A stretch of DNA of 64,000 nt. It comes from Loxodes magnus (taxonomy: Eukaryota > Ciliophora > Karyorelictea > Loxodida > Loxodidae). Each line of letters starts with the position of its first letter. Position 1 is the first letter of the stretch. Below are positions 15,001-30,000 of this stretch, one piece after another. The stretch is taken from NCBI GenBank assembly GCA_946699065.1, contig CAMPDV010001306.1, forward strand, positions 1 to 64,000, given 5' to 3'. The position numbers and the translations under genes were made by a program. The notes below the pieces were generated by a model. It was not told where the DNA came from and ran no database searches. It worked only from the letters and a program-made list of their open reading frames with translations.

Positions 15001-18000
15001 TATGGGACGTCAAGACAGGTACCTGTAAGACCATGAGTGGTCACGCAGCTTCAGTATTATCTGTGGCTATATCCAGTGATTCAGAGTTCATCGTATCGGG
15101 AAGTTATGATTATACGGTGAGACTATGGGACGTCAAGACAGGTAACAGTAAGACCATGAGTGGTCACACAAATTATGTATATGCTGTGGCTATATCCAGT
15201 GATTCAGAGTTCATTGTATCAGGAAGTCGAGATAATACGGTGAGACTATGGGACGTCAAGACAGGTACCTGTAAGACCATGAGTTGTCACGCAGCTTCAG
15301 TATGATCTGTGGCTATATCCAGTGATTCAGAGTTCATTGTATCAGGAAGTCGAGATAATACGGTGAGACTATGGGACGTCAAGACAGGTACCTGTAAGAC
15401 CATGAGTGGTCACACTAGTCATGTATGATCTGTGGCTATATCCAGTGATTCAGAGTTCATCGTATCGGGAAGTAGAGATTAGACGGTGAGACTATGGGAC
15501 GTCAAGACAGGTATCTGTAAGACCATGAGTGGTCACACTAGTTATGTATATGCTGTGGCTATATCCAGTGATTCAGAGTTCATCGTATCGGGAAGTTTTG
15601 ATTATATGGTGAGACTATGGGACGTCAAGACAGGTACCTGTAAGACCATGAGTTGTCACGCAGCTTCAGTATGATCTGTGGCTATATCCAGTGATTCAGA
15701 GTTCATTGTATCAGGAAGTAGAGATTATACGGTGAGACTATGGGACGTCAAGACAGGTACCAGTAAGACCATGAGTGGTCACACTAGTCATGTATGATCT
15801 GTGGCTATATCCAGTGATTCAGAGTTCATCGTATCGGGAAGTAGAGATTAGACGGTGAGACTATGGGACGTCAAGACAGGTATCTGTAAGACCATGAGTG
15901 GTCACACTAGTCATGTATCATCTGTGGCTATATCCAGTGATTCAGAGTTCATCGTATCGGGAAGTAGAGATTATACGGTGAGACTATGGGACGTCAAGAC
16001 AGGTACCTGTAAGACCATGAGTGGTCACACTAGTCATGTATGATCTGTGGCTATATCCAGTGATTCAGAGTTCATCGTATCGGGAAGTTATGATTATACG
16101 GTGAGACTATGGGACGTCAAGACAGGTACCTGTAGGACCATGAGTGGTCACACTAGTTATGTATATGCTGTGGCTATATCCAGTGATTCAGAGTTCATCG
16201 TATCGGGAAGTTATGATTATACGGTGAGACTATGGGACGTCAAGACAGGTACCTGTAAGACCATGAGTGGTCACACAAATTATGTTTATGCTGTGGCTAT
16301 ATCCAGTAATTCAGAGTTCATCGTATCGGGAAGTAGAGATAATACGGTGAGACTATGGGACGTCAAGACAGGTACCTGTAAGACCATGAGTGGTCACACA
16401 GATTATGTAAGATCTGTGGCTATATCCAGTGATTCAGAGTTCATTGTATCGGGAAGTAGAGATTATACGGTGAGACTATGGGACGTCAAGACAGGTACCT
16501 GTAAGACCATGAGTGGTCACGCAGCTTCAGTATGATCTGTGGCTATATCCAGTGATTCAGAGTTCATTGTATCAGGAAGTAGAGATTATACGGTGAGACT
16601 ATGGGACGTCAAGACAGGTACCAGTAAGACCATGAGTGGTCACACTAGTCATGTATGATCTGTGGCTATATCCAGTGATTCAGAGTTCATCGTATCGGGA
16701 AGTAGAGATTAGACGGTGAGACTATGGGACGTCAAGACAGGTATCTGTAAGACCATGAGTGGTCACACTAGTCATGTATCATCTGTGGCTATATCCAGTG
16801 ATTCAGAGTTCATCGTATCGGGAAGTAGAGATTATACGGTGAGACTATGGGACGTCAAGACAGGTACCTGTAAGACCATGAGTGGTCACACTAGTCATGT
16901 ATGATCTGTGGCTATATCCAGTGATTCAGAGTTCATCGTATCGGGAAGTTATGATTATACGGTGAGACTATGGGACGTCAAGACAGGTACCTGTAGGACC
17001 ATGAGTGGTCACACTAGTTATGTATATGCTGTGGCTATATCCAGTGATTCAGAGTTCATCGTATCGGGAAGTTATGATTATACGGTGAGACTATGGGACG
17101 TCAAGACAGGTACCTGTAAGACCATGAGTGGTCACACAAATTATGTTTATGCTGTGGCTATATCCAGTAATTCAGAGTTCATCGTATCGGGAAGTAGAGA
17201 TAATACGGTGAGACTATGGGACGTCAAGACAGGTACCTGTAAGACCATGAGTGGTCACACAGATTATGTAAGATCTGTGGCTATATCCAGTGATTCAGAG
17301 TTCATTGTATCGGGAAGTAGAGATTATACGGTGAGACTATGGGACGTCAAGACAGGTACCTGTAAGACCATGAGTGGTCACGCAGCTTCAGTATGATCTG
17401 TGGCTATATCCAGTGATTCAGAGTTCATCGTATCGGGAAGTAGAGATTATACGGTGAGACTATGGCACATCAAGACAGGTACCTGTAAGACCATGAGTGG
17501 TCACGCAGCTTCAGTATGATCTGTGGCTATATCCAGTGATTCAGAGTTCATTGTATCAGGAAGTCGAGATAATACGGTGAGACTATGGGACGTCAAGACA
17601 GGTACCTGTAAGACCATGAGTGGTCACACTAGTAATGTATATGCTGTGGCTATATCCAGTAATTCAGAGTTCATCGTATCAGGAAGTCGAGATAATACGG
17701 TGAGACTATGGGACGTCAAGACAGGTACCTGTAAGACCATGAGTGGTCACACTAGTTATGTATATGCTGTGGCTATATCCAGTGATTCAGAGTTCATTGT
17801 ATCAGGAAGTCGAGATAATACGGTGAGACTATGGGACGTCAAGACAGGTACCTGTAAGACCATGAGTGGTCACACTAGTCATGTATGATCTGTGGCTATA
17901 TCCAGTGATTCAGAGTTCATCGTATCGGGAAGTAGAGATTATACGGTGAGACTATGGGACGTCAAGACAGGTATCTGTAAGACCATGAGTGGTCACACTA

Positions 18001-21000
18001 GTTATGTATCATCTGTGGCTATATCCAGTGATTCAGAGTTCATCGTATCGGGAAGTCGAGATAATACGGTGAGACTATGGGACGTCAAGACAGGTACCTG
18101 TAAGACCATGAGTGGTAACACTAGTCATGTATGATCTGTGGCTATATCCAGTGATTCAGAGTTCATCGTATCGGGAAGTCATGATTATACGGTGAGACTA
18201 TGGGACGTCAAGACAGGTACCTGTAGGACCATGAGTGGTCACACTAGTTATGTATATGCTGTGGCTATATCCAGTGATTCAGAGTTCATCGTATCGGGAA
18301 GTAGAGATTATACGGTGAGACTATGGGACGTCAAGACAGGTACCTGTAGGACCATGAGTGGTCACACTAGTTATGTATATGCTGTGGCTATATCCAGTGA
18401 TTCAGAGTTCATCGTATCGGGAAGTTATGATTATATGGTGAGACTATCGGATATCAAGACAGGTACCTGTAGGACCATGAGTGGTCACACAGCTTCAGTA
18501 TTATCTGTGGCTATATCCAGTGATTCAGAGTTCATCGTATCGGGAAGTTATGATTATACGGTGAGACTATGGGACGTCAAGACAGGTAACAGTAAGACCA
18601 TGAGTGGTCACACAAATTATGTATATGCTGTGGCTATATCCAGTGATTCAGAGTTCATTGTATCAGGAAGTCGAGATAATACGGTGAGACTATGAGACGT
18701 CAAGACAGGTACCTGTAGGACCATGAGTGGTCACGCAGCTTCAGTATGATCTGTGGCTATATCCAGTGATTCAGAGTTCATCGTATCGGGAAGTTATGAT
18801 TATACGGTGAGACTATGGGACGTCAAGACAGGTACCTGTAAGACCATGAGTGGTCACACAAATTATGTTTATGCTGTGGCTATATCCAGTGATTCAGAGT
18901 TCATTGTATCAGGAAGTCGAGATAATACGGTGAGACTATGGGACGTCAAGACAGGTACCTGTAAGACCATGAGTGGTCACACTAGTCATGTATGATCTGT
19001 GGCTATATCCAGTGATTCAGAGTTCATTGTATCAGGAAGTAGAGATTATACGGTGAGACTATGGGACGTCAAGACAGGTACCTGTAAGACCATGAGTGGT
19101 CACACAAATTATGTTTATGCTGTGGCTATATCCAGTGATTCAGAGTTCATCGTATCAGGAAGTGTAGATTAGACGGTGAGACTATGGGACGTCAAGACAG
19201 GTACCTGTAAGACCATGAGTGGTCACACACGGTATGTATATGCTGTGGCTATATCCAATGATTCAGAGTTCATCGTATCGGGAATTCATGATTAGACGGT
19301 GAGACTATGGGACGTCAAGACATGTACCTGTAAGACCATGAGTGGTCACACAGCTTCAGTATTATCTGTGGCTATATCCAGTGATTCAGAGTTCATCGTA
19401 TCGGGATGTGTAGATTAGACGGTGAGACTATGGGACGTCAAGACAGGTACCTGTAAGACCATGAGTGGTCACACACATTATGTATATGCTGTGGCTATAT
19501 ACAATGATTCAGAGTTCATCGTATCGGGAAGTTATGATTATACGGTGAGACTATGGGACGTCAAGACAGGTACCTGTAAGACCATGAGTGGTCACACAAA
19601 TTATGTATATGCTGTGGCTATATCCAGTGATTCAGAGTTCATCGTATCAGGAAGTCGAGATAATACGGTGAGACTATGGGACGTCAAGACAGGTACCTGT
19701 AAGACCATGAGTGGTCACGCAGCTTCAGTATGATCTGTGGCTATATCCAGTGATTCAGAGTTCATTGTATCAGGAAGTAGAGATTATATGGTGAGACTAT
19801 GGGACGTCAAGACAGGTACCTGTAAGACCATGAGTGGTCACACTAGTCATGTATGATCTGTGGCTATATCCAGTGATTCAGAGTTCATCGTATCGGGAAG
19901 TAGAGATTAGACGGTGAGACTATGGGACGTCAAGACAGGTATCTGTAAGACCATGAGTGGTCACACTAGTTATGTATCATCTGTGGCTATATCCAGTGAT
20001 TCAGAGTTCATCGTATCGGGAAGTCGAGATAATACGGTGAGACTATGGGACGTCAAGACAGGTACCTGTAAGACCATGAGTGGTCACACTAGTCATGTAT
20101 GATCTGTGGCTATATCCAGTGATTCAGAGTTCATCGTATCGGGAAGTTATGATTATACGGTGAGACTATGGGACGTCAAGACAGGTACCTGTAGGACCAT
20201 GAGTGGTCACACTAGTTATATATATGCTGTGGCTATATCCAGTGATTCAGAGTTCATCGTATCGGGAAGTTATGATTATACGGTGAGACTATGGGACGTC
20301 AAGACAGGTACCTGTAAGACCATGAGTGGTCACACAAATTATGTTTATGCTGTGGCTATATCCAGTAATTCAGAGTTCATTGTATCAGGAAGTCGAGATA
20401 ATACGGTGAGACTATGGGACGTCAAGACAGGTACCTGTAAGACCATGAGTGGTCACGCAGCTTCAGTATTATCTGTGGCTATATCCAGTGATTCAGAGTT
20501 CATTGTATCAGGAAGTAGAGATTATATGGTGAGACTATGGGACGTCAAGACAGGTACCAGTAAGACCATGAGTGGTCACACTAGTCATGTATGATCTGTG
20601 GCTATATCCAGTGATTCAGAGTTCATCGTATCGGGAAGTAGAGATTAGACGGTGAGACTATGGGACGTCAAGACAGGTACCTGTAGGACCATGAGTGGTC
20701 ACACTAGTTATGTATCATCTGTGGCTATATCCAGTGATTCAGAGTTCATCGTATCGGGAAGTCGAGATAATACGGTGAGACTATGGGACGTCAAGACAGG
20801 TACCTGTAGGACCATGAGTGGTCACACTAGTTATGTATGATCTGTGGCTATATCCAGTGATTCAGAGTTCATCGTATCGGGAAGTAGAGATTAGACGGTG
20901 AGACTATGGGACGTCAAGACAGGTATCTGTAAGACCATGAGTGGTCACACTAGTTATGTATCATCTGTGGCTATATCCAGTAATTCAGAGTTCATCGTAT

Positions 21001-24000
21001 CAGGAAGTCGAGATAATACGGTGAGACTATGGGACGTCAAGACAGGTACCTGTAAGACCATGAGTGGTCACGCAGCTTCAGTATGATCTGTGGCTATATC
21101 CAGTGATTCAGAGTTCATTGTATCAGGAAGTAGAGATTATATGATGAGACTATGGGACGTCAAGACAGGTACCAGTAAGACCATGAGTGGTCACACTAGT
21201 CATGTATGATCTGTGGCTATATCCAGTGATTCAGAGTTCATCGTATCGGGAAGTAGAGATTAGACGGTGAGACTATGGGACGTCAAGACAGGTAACAGTA
21301 AGACCATGAGTGGTCACACTAGTCATGTATGATCTGTGGCTATATCCAGTGATTCAGAGTTCATTGTATCAGGAAGTCGAGATAATACGGTGAGACTATG
21401 GGACGTCAAGACAGGTACCTGTAAGACCATGAGTGGTCACACAGATTATGTAAGATCTGTGGCTATATCCAGTGATTCAGAGTTCATCGTATCAGGAAGT
21501 CGAGATAATACGGTGAGACTATGGGACGTCAAGACAGGTACCTGTAAGACCATGAGTGGTCACGCAGCTTCAGTATGATCTGTGGCTATATCCAGTGATT
21601 CAGAGTTCATCGTATCAGGAAGTCGAGATAATACGGTGAGACTATGGGACGTCAAGACAGGTATCTGTAAGACCATGAGTGGTCACACTAGTTATGTATC
21701 ATCTGTGGCTATATCCAGTGATTCAGAGTTCATCGTATCGGGAAGTCGAGATAATACGGTGAGACTATGGGACGTCAAGACAGGTACCTGTAAGACCATG
21801 AGTGGTCACACTAGTCATGTATGATCTGTGGCTATATCCAGTGATTCAGAGTTCATCGTATCGGGAAGTCATGATTATACGGTGAGACTATGGGACGTCA
21901 AGACAGGTACCTGTAGGACCATGAGTGGTCACACTAGTTATGTATATGCTGTGGCTATATCCAGTGATTCAGAGTTCATCGTATCGGGAAGTTATGAATA
22001 TACGGTGAGACTATGGGACGTCAAGACAGGTACCTGTAAGACCATGAGTGGTCACACAAATTATGTTTATGCTGTGGCTATGTCCAGTGATTCAGAGTTC
22101 ATTGTATCAGGAAGTCGAGATAATACGGTGAGACTATGGGACGTCAAGACAGGTACCTGTAAGACCATGAGTGGTCACACTAGTCATGTATGATCTGTGG
22201 CTATATCCAGTGATTCAGAGTTCATTGTATCAGGAAGTAGAGATTATACGGTGAGACTATGGGACGTCAAGACAGGTACCTGTAAGACCATGAGTGGTCA
22301 CGCAGCTTCAGTATGATCTGTGGCTATATCCAGTGATTCAGAGTTCATCGTATCAGGAAGTCGAGATAATACGGTGAGACTATGGGACGTCAAGACAGGT
22401 ACCTGTAAGACCATGAGTGGTCACACAAATTATGTTTATGCTGTGGCTATATCCAGTGATTCAGAGTTCATTGTATCAGGAAGTTATGATTATACGGTGA
22501 GACTATGGGACGTCAAGACAGGTACCTGTAAGACCATGAGTGGTCACACAAATTATGTATATGCTGTGGCTATATCCAGTGATTCAGAGTTCATCGTATC
22601 GGGAAGTTATGATTATACGGTGAGACTATGGGACGTCAAGACAGGTACCTGTAAGACCATGAGTGGTCACACAAATTATGTTTATGCTGTGGCTATATCC
22701 AGTGATTCAGAGTTCATTGTATCAGGAAGTCGAGATAATACGGTGAGACTATGGGACGTCAAGACAGGTACCTGTAAGACCATGAGTGGTCACACTAGTA
22801 ATGTATATGCTGTGGCTATATCCAGTAATTCAGAGTTCATCGTATCGGGAAGTTATGATTATACGGTGAGACTATGGGACGTCAAGACAGGTACCTGTAA
22901 GACCATGAGTGGTCACACTAGTAATGTATATGCTGTGGCTATATCCAGTGATTCAGAGTTCATTGTATCAGGAAGTCGAGATAATACGGTGAGACTATGG
23001 GACGTCAAGACAGGTACCTGTAAGACCATGAGTGGTCACGCAGCTTCAGTATGATCTGTGGCTATATCCAGTGATTCAGAGTTCATTGTATCAGGAAGTA
23101 GAGATTATATGGTGAGACTATGGGACGTCAAGACAGGTACCTGTAAGACCATGAGTGGTCACACAGCTTCAGTATTATCTGTGGCTATATCCAGTGATTC
23201 AGAGTTCATTGTATCAGGAAGTCGAGATAATACGGTGAGACTATGGGACGTCAAGACAGGTACCAGTAAGACCATGAGTGGTCACACAGCTTCAGTATGA
23301 TCTGTGGCTATATCCAGTGATTCAGAGTTCATCGTATCGGGAAGTAGAGATTATACGGTGAGACTATGGGACGTCAAGACAGGTACCTGTAAGACCATGA
23401 GTGGTCACACAAATTATGTTTATGCTGTGGCTATATCCAGTGATTCAGAGTTCATCGTATCAGGAATTCGAGATAATACGGTGAGACTATGGGACGTCAA
23501 GACAGGTACCTGTAGGACCATGAGTGGTCACACAAATTATGTTTATGCTGTGGCTATATCCAGTGATTCAGAGTTCATTGTATCAGGAAGTCGAGATAAT
23601 ACGGTGAGACTATGGGACGTCAAGACAGGTACCTGTAAGACCATGAGTGGTCACACTAGTAATGTATATGCTGTGGCTATATCCAGTAATTCAGAGTTCA
23701 TCGTATCGGGAAGTTATGATTATACGGTGAGACTATGGGACGTCAAGACAGGTACCTGTAAGACCATGAGTGGTCACACAAATTATGTTTATGCTGTGGC
23801 TATATCCAGTGATTCAGAGTTCATTGTATCAGGAAGTCGAGATATTACGGTGAGACTATGGGACGTCAAGACAGGTACCTGTAAGACCATGAGTGGTCAC
23901 ACAGCTTCAGTATTATCTGTGGCTATATCCAGTGATTCAGAGTTCATCGTATCGGGAAGTTATGATTATACGGTGAGACTATGGGACGTCAAGACAGGTA

Positions 24001-27000
24001 CCTGTAAGACCATGAGTGGTCACACTAGTTATGTATATGCTGTGGCTATATCCAGTGATTCAGAGTTCATTGTATCGGGAAGTCGAGATAATACGGTGAG
24101 ACTATGGGACGTCAAGACAGGTACCTGTAAGACCATGAGTGGTCACACAAATTATGTTTATGCTGTGGCTATATCCAGTGATTCAGAGTTCATTGTATCA
24201 GGAAGTCGAGATAATACGGTGAGACTATGGGACGTCAAGACAGGTACCTGTAAGACCATGAGTGGTCACACAAATTATGTTTATGCTGTGGCTATATCCA
24301 GTGATTCAGAGTTCATCGTATCAGGAAGTCGAGATAATACGGTGAGACTATGGGACGTCAAGACAGGTACCTGTAAGACCATGAGTGGTCACACTAGTCA
24401 TGTATATGCTGTGGCTATATCCAGTGATTCAGAGTTCATCGTATCAGGAATTCGAGATAATACGGTGAGACTATGGGACGTCAAGACAGGTACCTGTAGG
24501 ACCATGAGTGGTCACACTAGTAATGTATATGCTGTGGCTATATCCAGTGATTCAGAGTTCATCGTATCGGGAAGTTATGATTATACGGTGAGACTATGGG
24601 ACGTCAAGACAGGTACCTGTAAGACCATGAGTGGTCACACAGCTTCAGTATTATCTGTGGCTATATCCAGTGATTCAGAGTTCATTGTATCAGGAAGTCG
24701 AGATAATACGGTGAGACTATGGGACGTCAAGACAGGTACCTGTAAGACCATGAGTGGTCACACTAGTCATGTTTATGCTGTGGCTATATCCAGTGATTCA
24801 GAGTTCATCGTATCGGGAAGTCGAGATAATACGGTGAGACTATGGGACGTCAAGACAGGTACCTGTAAGACCATGAGTGGTCACACAGCTTCAGTATTAT
24901 CTGTGGCTATATCCAGTGATTCAGAGTTCATTGTATCAGGAAGTCGAGATAATACGGTGAGACTATGGGACGTCAAGACAGGTACCTGTAGGACCATGAG
25001 TGGTCACACTAGTTATATATATGCTGTGGCTATATCCAGTAATTCAGAGTTCATCGTATCAGGAAGTCGAGATAATACGGTGAGACTATGGGACGTCAAG
25101 ACAGGTACCTGTAGGACCATGAGTGGTCACACAAATTATGTTTATGCTGTGGCTATATCCAGTGATTCAGAGTTCATTGTATCAGGAAGTCGAGATAATA
25201 CGGTGAGACTATGGGACGTCAAGACAGGTACCTGTAAGACCATGAGTGGTCACACTAGTAATGTATATGCTGTGGCTATATCCAGTGATTCAGAGTTCAT
25301 CGTATCGGGAAGTTATGATTAGACGGTGAGACTATGGGACGTCAAGACAGGTACTTGTAAGACCATGAGTGGTCACAAAGATTATGTATATGCTGTGGCT
25401 ATATCCAGTGATTCAGAGTTCATCGTATCGGGAAGTTATGATTATACGGTGAGACTATGGGACGTCAAGAATGGTACCTGTAAGACCATGAGTGGTCACA
25501 CAAATTATGTTTATGCTGTGGCTATATCCAGTAATTCAGAGTTCATCGTATCGGGAAGTAGAGATAATACGGTGAGACTATGGGACGTCAAGACAGGTAC
25601 CTGTAGGACCATGAGTGGTCACACTAGTCATGTATGATCTGTGGCTATATCCAGTGATTCAGAGTTCATCGTATCGGGAAGTCGAGATAATACGGTGAGA
25701 CTATGGGACGTCAAGACAGGTACCTGTAAGACCATGAGTGGTCACACTAGTCATGTATGATCTGTGGCTATATCCAGTGATTCAGAGTTCATTGTATCAG
25801 GAAGTCGAGATAATACGGTGAGACTATGGGACGTCAAGACAGGTAACAGTAAGACCATGAGTGGTCACACAAATTATGTATATGCTGTGGCTATATCCAG
25901 TGATTCAGAGTTCATTGTATCAGGAAGTCGAGATAATACGGTGAGACTATGGGACGTCAAGACAGGTACCTGTAGGACCATGAGTGGTCACACAAATTAT
26001 GTTTATGCTGTGGCTATATCCAGTGATTCAGAGTTCATTGTATCAGGAAGTCGAGATAATACGGTGAGACTATGGGACGTCAAGACAGGTACCTGTAAGA
26101 CCATGAGTGGTCACACTAGTAATGTATATGCTGTGGCTATATCCAGTAATTCAGAGTTCATCGTATCGGGAAGTTATGATTATACGGTGAGACTATGGGA
26201 CGTCAAGACAGGTACCTGTAAGACCATGAGTGGTCACACAAATTATGTATATGCTGTGGCTATATCCAGTGATTCAGAGTTCATCGTATCGGGAAGTTAT
26301 GATTATACGGTGAGACTATGGGACGTCAAGAATGGTACCTGTAAGACCATGAGTGGTCACACTAGTTATGTATATGCTGTGGCTATATCCAGTGATTCAG
26401 AGTTCATTGTATCAGGAAGTCGAGATAATACGGTGAGACTATGGGACGTCAAGACAGGTACCTGTAAGACCATGAGTGGTCACACTAGTCATGTATATGC
26501 TGTGGCTATATCCAGTAATTCAGAGTTCATCGTATCGGGAAGTCATGATTAGACGGTGAGACTATGGGACGTCAAGACAGGTACCTGTAAGACCATGAGT
26601 GTTCACGCAGCTTCAGTATGATCTGTGGCTATATCCAGTGATTCAGAGTTCATTGTATCAGGAAGTGGAGATTATACGGTGAGACTATGGGACGTCAAGA
26701 CAGGTACCTGTAAGACCATGAGTGGTCACACTAGTAATGTATATGCTGTGGCTATATCCAGTAATTCAGAGTTCATCGTATCAGGAAGTCGAGATAATAC
26801 GGTGAGACTATGGGACGTCAAGACAGGTACCTGTAGGACCATGAGTGGTCACACAAATTATGTTTATGCTGTGGCTATATCCAGTGATTCAGAGTTCATT
26901 GTATCAGGAAGTCGAGATAATACGGTGAGACTATGGGACGTCAAGACAGGTACCTGTAAGACCATGAGTGGTCACACTAGTAATGTATATGCTGTGGCTA

Positions 27001-30000
27001 TATCCAGTAATTCAGAGTTCATCGTATCGGGAAGTTATGATTATACGGTGAGACTATGGGACGTCAAGACAGGTACCTGTAAGACCATGAGTGGTCACAC
27101 AAATTATGTATATGCTGTGGCTATATCCAGTGATTCAGAGTTCATCGTATCGGGAAGTTATGATTATACGGTGAGACTATGGGACGTCAAGACAGGTACC
27201 TGTAAGACCATGAGTGGTCACACAGCTTCAGTATTATCTGTGGCTATATCCAGTGATTCAGAGTTCATCGTATCGGGAAGTTATGATTATACGGTGAGAC
27301 TATGGGACGTCAAGACAGGTACCTGTAAGACCATGAGTGGTCACACAGCTTCAGTATTATCTGTGGCTATATCCAGTGATTCAGAGTTCATTGTATCAGG
27401 AAGTCGAGATAATACGGTGAGACTATGGGACGTCAAGACAGGTACCTGTAAGACCATGAGTGGTCACACAGCTTCAGTATTATCTGTGGCTATATCCAGT
27501 GATTCAGAGTTCATCGTATCGGGAAGTTATGATTATACGGTGAGACTATGGGACGTCAAGACAGGTACCTGTAAGACCATGAGTGGTCACACAGCTTCAG
27601 TATTATCTGTGGCTATATCCAGTGATTCAGAGTTCATTGTATCAGGAAGTCGAGATAATACGGTGAGACTATGGGACGTCAAGACAGGTACCTGTAGGAC
27701 CATGAGTGGTCACACTAGTTATATATATGCTGTGGCTATATCCAGTAATTCAGAGTTCATCGTATCGGGAAGTTATGATTATACGGTGAGACTATGGGAC
27801 GTCAAGACAGGTACCTGTAAGACCATGAGTGGTCACACAAATTATGTATATGCTGTGGCTATATCCAGTAATTCAGAGTTCATCGTATCGGGAAGTTATG
27901 ATTATACGGTGAGACTATGGGACGTCAAGACAGGTACCTGTAAGACCATGAGTGGTCACACAAATTATGTATATGCTGTGGCTATATCCAGTGATTCAGA
28001 GTTCATCGTATCGGGAAGTTATGATTATACGGTGAGACTATGGGACGTCAAGACAGGTACCTGTAAGACCATGAGTGGTCACACAGCTTCAGTATTATCT
28101 GTGGCTATATCCAGTGATTCAGAGTTCATCGTATCGGGAAGTTATGATTATACGGTGAGACTATGGGACGTCAAGACAGGTACCTGTAAGACCATGAGTG
28201 GTCACACAAATTATGTTTATGCTGTGGCTATATCCAGTGATTCAGAGTTCATCGTATCAGGAATTCGAGATAATACGGTGAGACTATGGGACGTCAAGAC
28301 AGGTACCTGTAGGACCATGAGTGGTCACACACATTATGTATATGCTGTGGCTATATCCAGTGATTCAGAGTTCATCGTATCGGGAAGTCGAGATAATACG
28401 GTGAGACTATGGGACGTCAAGACAGGTACCTGTAAGACCATGAGTGGTCACACAAATTATGTTTATGCTGTGGCTATATCCAGTAATTCAGAGTTCATCG
28501 TATCAGGAAGTCGAGATAATACGGTGAGACTATGGGACGTCAAGACAGGTACCTGTAAGACCATGAGTGGTCACACTAGTCATGTATATGCTGTGGCTAT
28601 ATCCAGTGATTCAGAGTTCATCGTATCAGGAATTCGAGATAATACGGTGAGACTATGGGACGTCAAGACAGGTACCTGTAGGACCATGAGTGGTCACACA
28701 AATTATGTTTATGCTGTGGCTATATCCAGTGATTCAGAGTTCATTGTATCAGGAAGTCGAGATAATACGGTGAGACTATGGGACGTCAAGACAGGTACCT
28801 GTAAGACAATGAGTGGTCACACTAGTAATGTATATGCTGTGGCTATATCCAGTAATTCAGAGTTCATCGTATCGGGAAGTTATGATTATACGGTGAGACT
28901 ATGGGACGTCAAGACAGGTACCTGTAAGACCATGAGTGGTCACACAAATTATGTATATGCTGTGGCTATATCCAGTGATTCAGAGTTCATTGTATCAGGA
29001 AGTCGAGATAATACGGTGAGACTATGGGACGTCAAGACAGGTACCTGTAGGACCATGAGTGGTCACACAAATTATGTTTATGCTGTGGCTATATCCAGTG
29101 ATTCAGAGTTCATTGTATCAGGAAGTCGAGATAATACGGTGAGACTATGGGACGTCAAGACAGGTACCTGTAAGACCATGAGTGGTCACACAAATTATGT
29201 ATATGCTGTGGCTATATCCAGTGATTCAGAGTTCATCGTATCGGGAAGTTATGATTATACGGTGAGACTATGGGACGTCAAGACAGGTACCTGTAAGACC
29301 ATGAGTGGTCACACAGCTTCAGTATTATCTGTGGCTATATCCAGTGATTCAGAGTTCATCGTATCGGGAAGTTATGATTATACGGTGAGACTATGGGACG
29401 TCAAGACAGGTACCTGTAAGACCATGAGTGGTCACACAGCTTCAGTATTATCTGTGGCTATATCCAGTGATTCAGAGTTCATTGTATCAGGAAGTCGAGA
29501 TAATACGGTGAGACTATGGGACGTCAAGACAGGTACCTGTAAGACCATGAGTGGTCACACAGCTTCAGTATTATCTGTGGCTATATCCAGTGATTCAGAG
29601 TTCATCGTATCGGGAAGTTATGATTATACGGTGAGACTATGGGACGTCAAGACAGGTACCTGTAAGACCATGAGTGGTCACACAGCTTCAGTATTATCTG
29701 TGGCTATATCCAGTGATTCAGAGTTCATTGTATCAGGAAGTCGAGATAATACGGTGAGACTATGGGACGTCAAGACAGGTACCTGTAAGACCATGAGTGG
29801 TCACACAGCTTCAGTATTATCTGTGGCTATATCCAGTGATTCAGAGTTCATCGTATCGGGAAGTTATGATTATACGGTGAGACTATGGGACGTCAAGACA
29901 GGTACCTGTAAGACCATGAGTGGTCACACAGCTTCAGTATTATCTGTGGCTATATCCAGTGATTCAGAGTTCATTGTATCAGGAAGTCGAGATAATACGG

